Below are positions 31,586-32,405 of a DNA stretch of 32,405 nt, piece after piece (position 1 is the first letter of the stretch; the number at the start of each line of letters is the position of its first letter). Source of the DNA: Allomyces macrogynus ATCC 38327. Taxonomy: Eukaryota > Blastocladiomycota > Blastocladiomycetes > Blastocladiales > Blastocladiaceae. The notes below the pieces were generated by a model. That model saw only the letters and a program-made list of their open reading frames with translations, had not been told where the DNA came from and made no database searches. Made by a program: the position numbers and the translations under genes. The stretch is from positions 1,257,630 through 1,290,034 of the forward strand of contig GG745331.1 in the NCBI GenBank assembly GCA_000151295.1, given 5' to 3'.

Positions 31586-32405
31586 CTAGTTCTTTGCAGC
31601 GACGGCCTCGAGCGACTCCTTGAGCGCCGTCACGAACCGGCGCACGTCCGTGAAGTTGTTGTAAATCGGCGCCGGAGCAACACGAATCACGTTCGGCTCG
31701 CGCTCGTCCACGACCACACCGCGGTGCTCGAGCTCCTTCATGAGCGACCCGACACCGTTCATCTTGGCAAACAGCAGCGACAGCTGCGCACCACGCTGGT
31801 TCGGGTCCGACGGGGTCAAGATGCGCAGCCCCAGTGCCGACGGCAGCGGCGCAATCTCCGAAACGAGCAGATGCTCGAGGTAGGCCGTGAGCCGGAGCGA
31901 CTTGGCGCGCAATTGCGCGATCGACGTCTTTTGGAAGACTTGCATAGATCCGAGCAGCGAGACGGTGGCAACGACCGACGGATTCGACAGCTGGAACCCC
32001 GCGGCGCCCGGCATCGGCGCAAACTGGTCGGGCATCTTGAACCGCGACTGCTTGTCGTGGCCCCACCACCCGGCGAACCGCGGCAAGTCAGCCATTTTCT
32101 TGTCGGCGTGCTTGGCGTGCACAAATGCGCCGGCAATGCAGCCTGGCCCAGAGTTCAGGTACTTGTAGGTGCACCACGCTGCAAAGTCCACGTCCCAGTC
32201 GTGCAGGTGCAGCGGCACGTTACCGACAGCGTGCGCCAAGTCCCACCCGACCACACACCCGGCCTCGCGCGCGGCGCGCGTGATGGTCGGCATGTCGAAC
32301 AGCTGGCCCGTGTAGTACTGGACACCCGAGAAGAGAACGACGGCAATCTCGTTCCCGTGCTGCTTGATCGTGGCCAAAATATCCTCGGTGCGCAGTGTAG
32401 CCTCG
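31586..32405 (-). CDS. bna5: Kynureninase, 5' end missing
   Basis: Kynureninase is a PLP enzyme that cleaves kynurenine or 3-hydroxykynurenine to anthranilates and alanine, part of tryptophan breakdown and de novo NAD synthesis. The visible frame is open to the window edge (ATLRTEDILATIKQHG just before 32377). It shows IAVVLFSGVQYYTGQLFDMP, then CVVGWDLAHAVGNVPLHLHD with the PLP-ring Asp. The Schiff-base lysine is in WCTYKYLNSGPG, followed by WWGHDKQSRFKM, AAGFQLSNPSV, RGAQLSLLFAK and EPNVIRVAPAPIYNNFTD. The final residues AAKN end at the stop at 31586-31588. About 270 C-terminal residues are present, roughly 60% of the usual length, with no intron in this part. The N-terminal third lies beyond 32405. 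Confidence 0.95.
   Translation of the reverse strand, partial: EATLRTEDILATIKQHGNEIAVVLFSGVQYYTGQLFDMPTITRAAREAGCVVGWDLAHAVGNVPLHLHDWDVDFAAWCTYKYLNSGPGCIAGAFVHAKHADKKMADLPRFAGWWGHDKQSRFKMPDQFAPMPGAAGFQLSNPSVVATVSLLGSMQVFQKTSIAQLRAKSLRLTAYLEHLLVSEIAPLPSALGLRILTPSDPNQRGAQLSLLFAKMNGVGSLMKELEHRGVVVDEREPNVIRVAPAPIYNNFTDVRRFVTALKESLEAVAAKN

Overview
This window looks like a GC-rich nuclear contig from a eukaryote with compact genes and many short introns (mostly about 35-100 nt, GT...AG). The gene set points to a flagellated opisthokont, most likely a zoosporic fungus (Blastocladiomycota or Chytridiomycota). Fungal or general eukaryotic housekeeping genes (PABP, QCR9, cardiolipin synthase, Dma1-type E3, Ubp8, Tsr4, kynureninase) sit beside centriole/cilium-type genes that most non-flagellated fungi lack (STIL, a FUZ-like longin protein, an ERICH2-like protein). 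The lineage is inferred from gene content; no rRNA or marker gene is present.

Layout from left to right. 1-1439 (-): Ubp8/USP22 deubiquitinase, 3' end beyond the window. 1745-2965 (-): cardiolipin synthase. 3418-4152 (-): HINT3-like histidine-triad protein. About 4542-5392 (-): unrecognised gene. 5611-7143 (-): Dma1-type FHA-RING ubiquitin ligase. 7144-8342: long non-coding stretch holding a run of three hairpins. 8343-10363 (-): cationic amino-acid transporter of the APC family. 11550-13277 (+): FUZ-like longin protein. 13495-15531 (-): Ser/Pro/Ala-rich repeat protein ending in an ERICH2-like domain. 16174-18730 (+): poly(A)-binding protein, interrupted by an AT-richer foreign-looking segment and a 100-base N gap. 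18731-19728: pyrimidine-rich spacer. 19729-22536 (-): STIL centriole-assembly protein. 22743-23936 (+): ABHD13-like hydrolase. 24237-24507 (-): QCR9. 24886-26692 (+): unrecognised multi-exon gene, possibly a beta-propeller. 26723-27967 (-): NOXRED1-like P5C-reductase-fold protein. 28239-29837 (+): Tsr4/PDCD2. 29920-31108 (-): TRAX. 31586-32405 (-): kynureninase, 5' end beyond the window.

There are no operons. Neighbours are mostly head-to-head with short shared promoters (STIL/ABHD13, NOXRED1/TSR4, ERICH2-like/PABP) or tail-to-tail with tiny gaps. The point of most interest is that three candidate centriole/cilium genes lie within about 11 kb (11.5-22.5 kb) in an apparent fungus. The STIL copy keeps both its N-terminal signature and a C-terminal STAN-like motif. 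A sequence-quality problem also needs flagging: the PABP gene is broken by what looks like a mis-joined contig end.

Exon joins were worked out by eye from frame changes plus GT/AG sites. Family assignments rest on remembered family patterns; no search was run.
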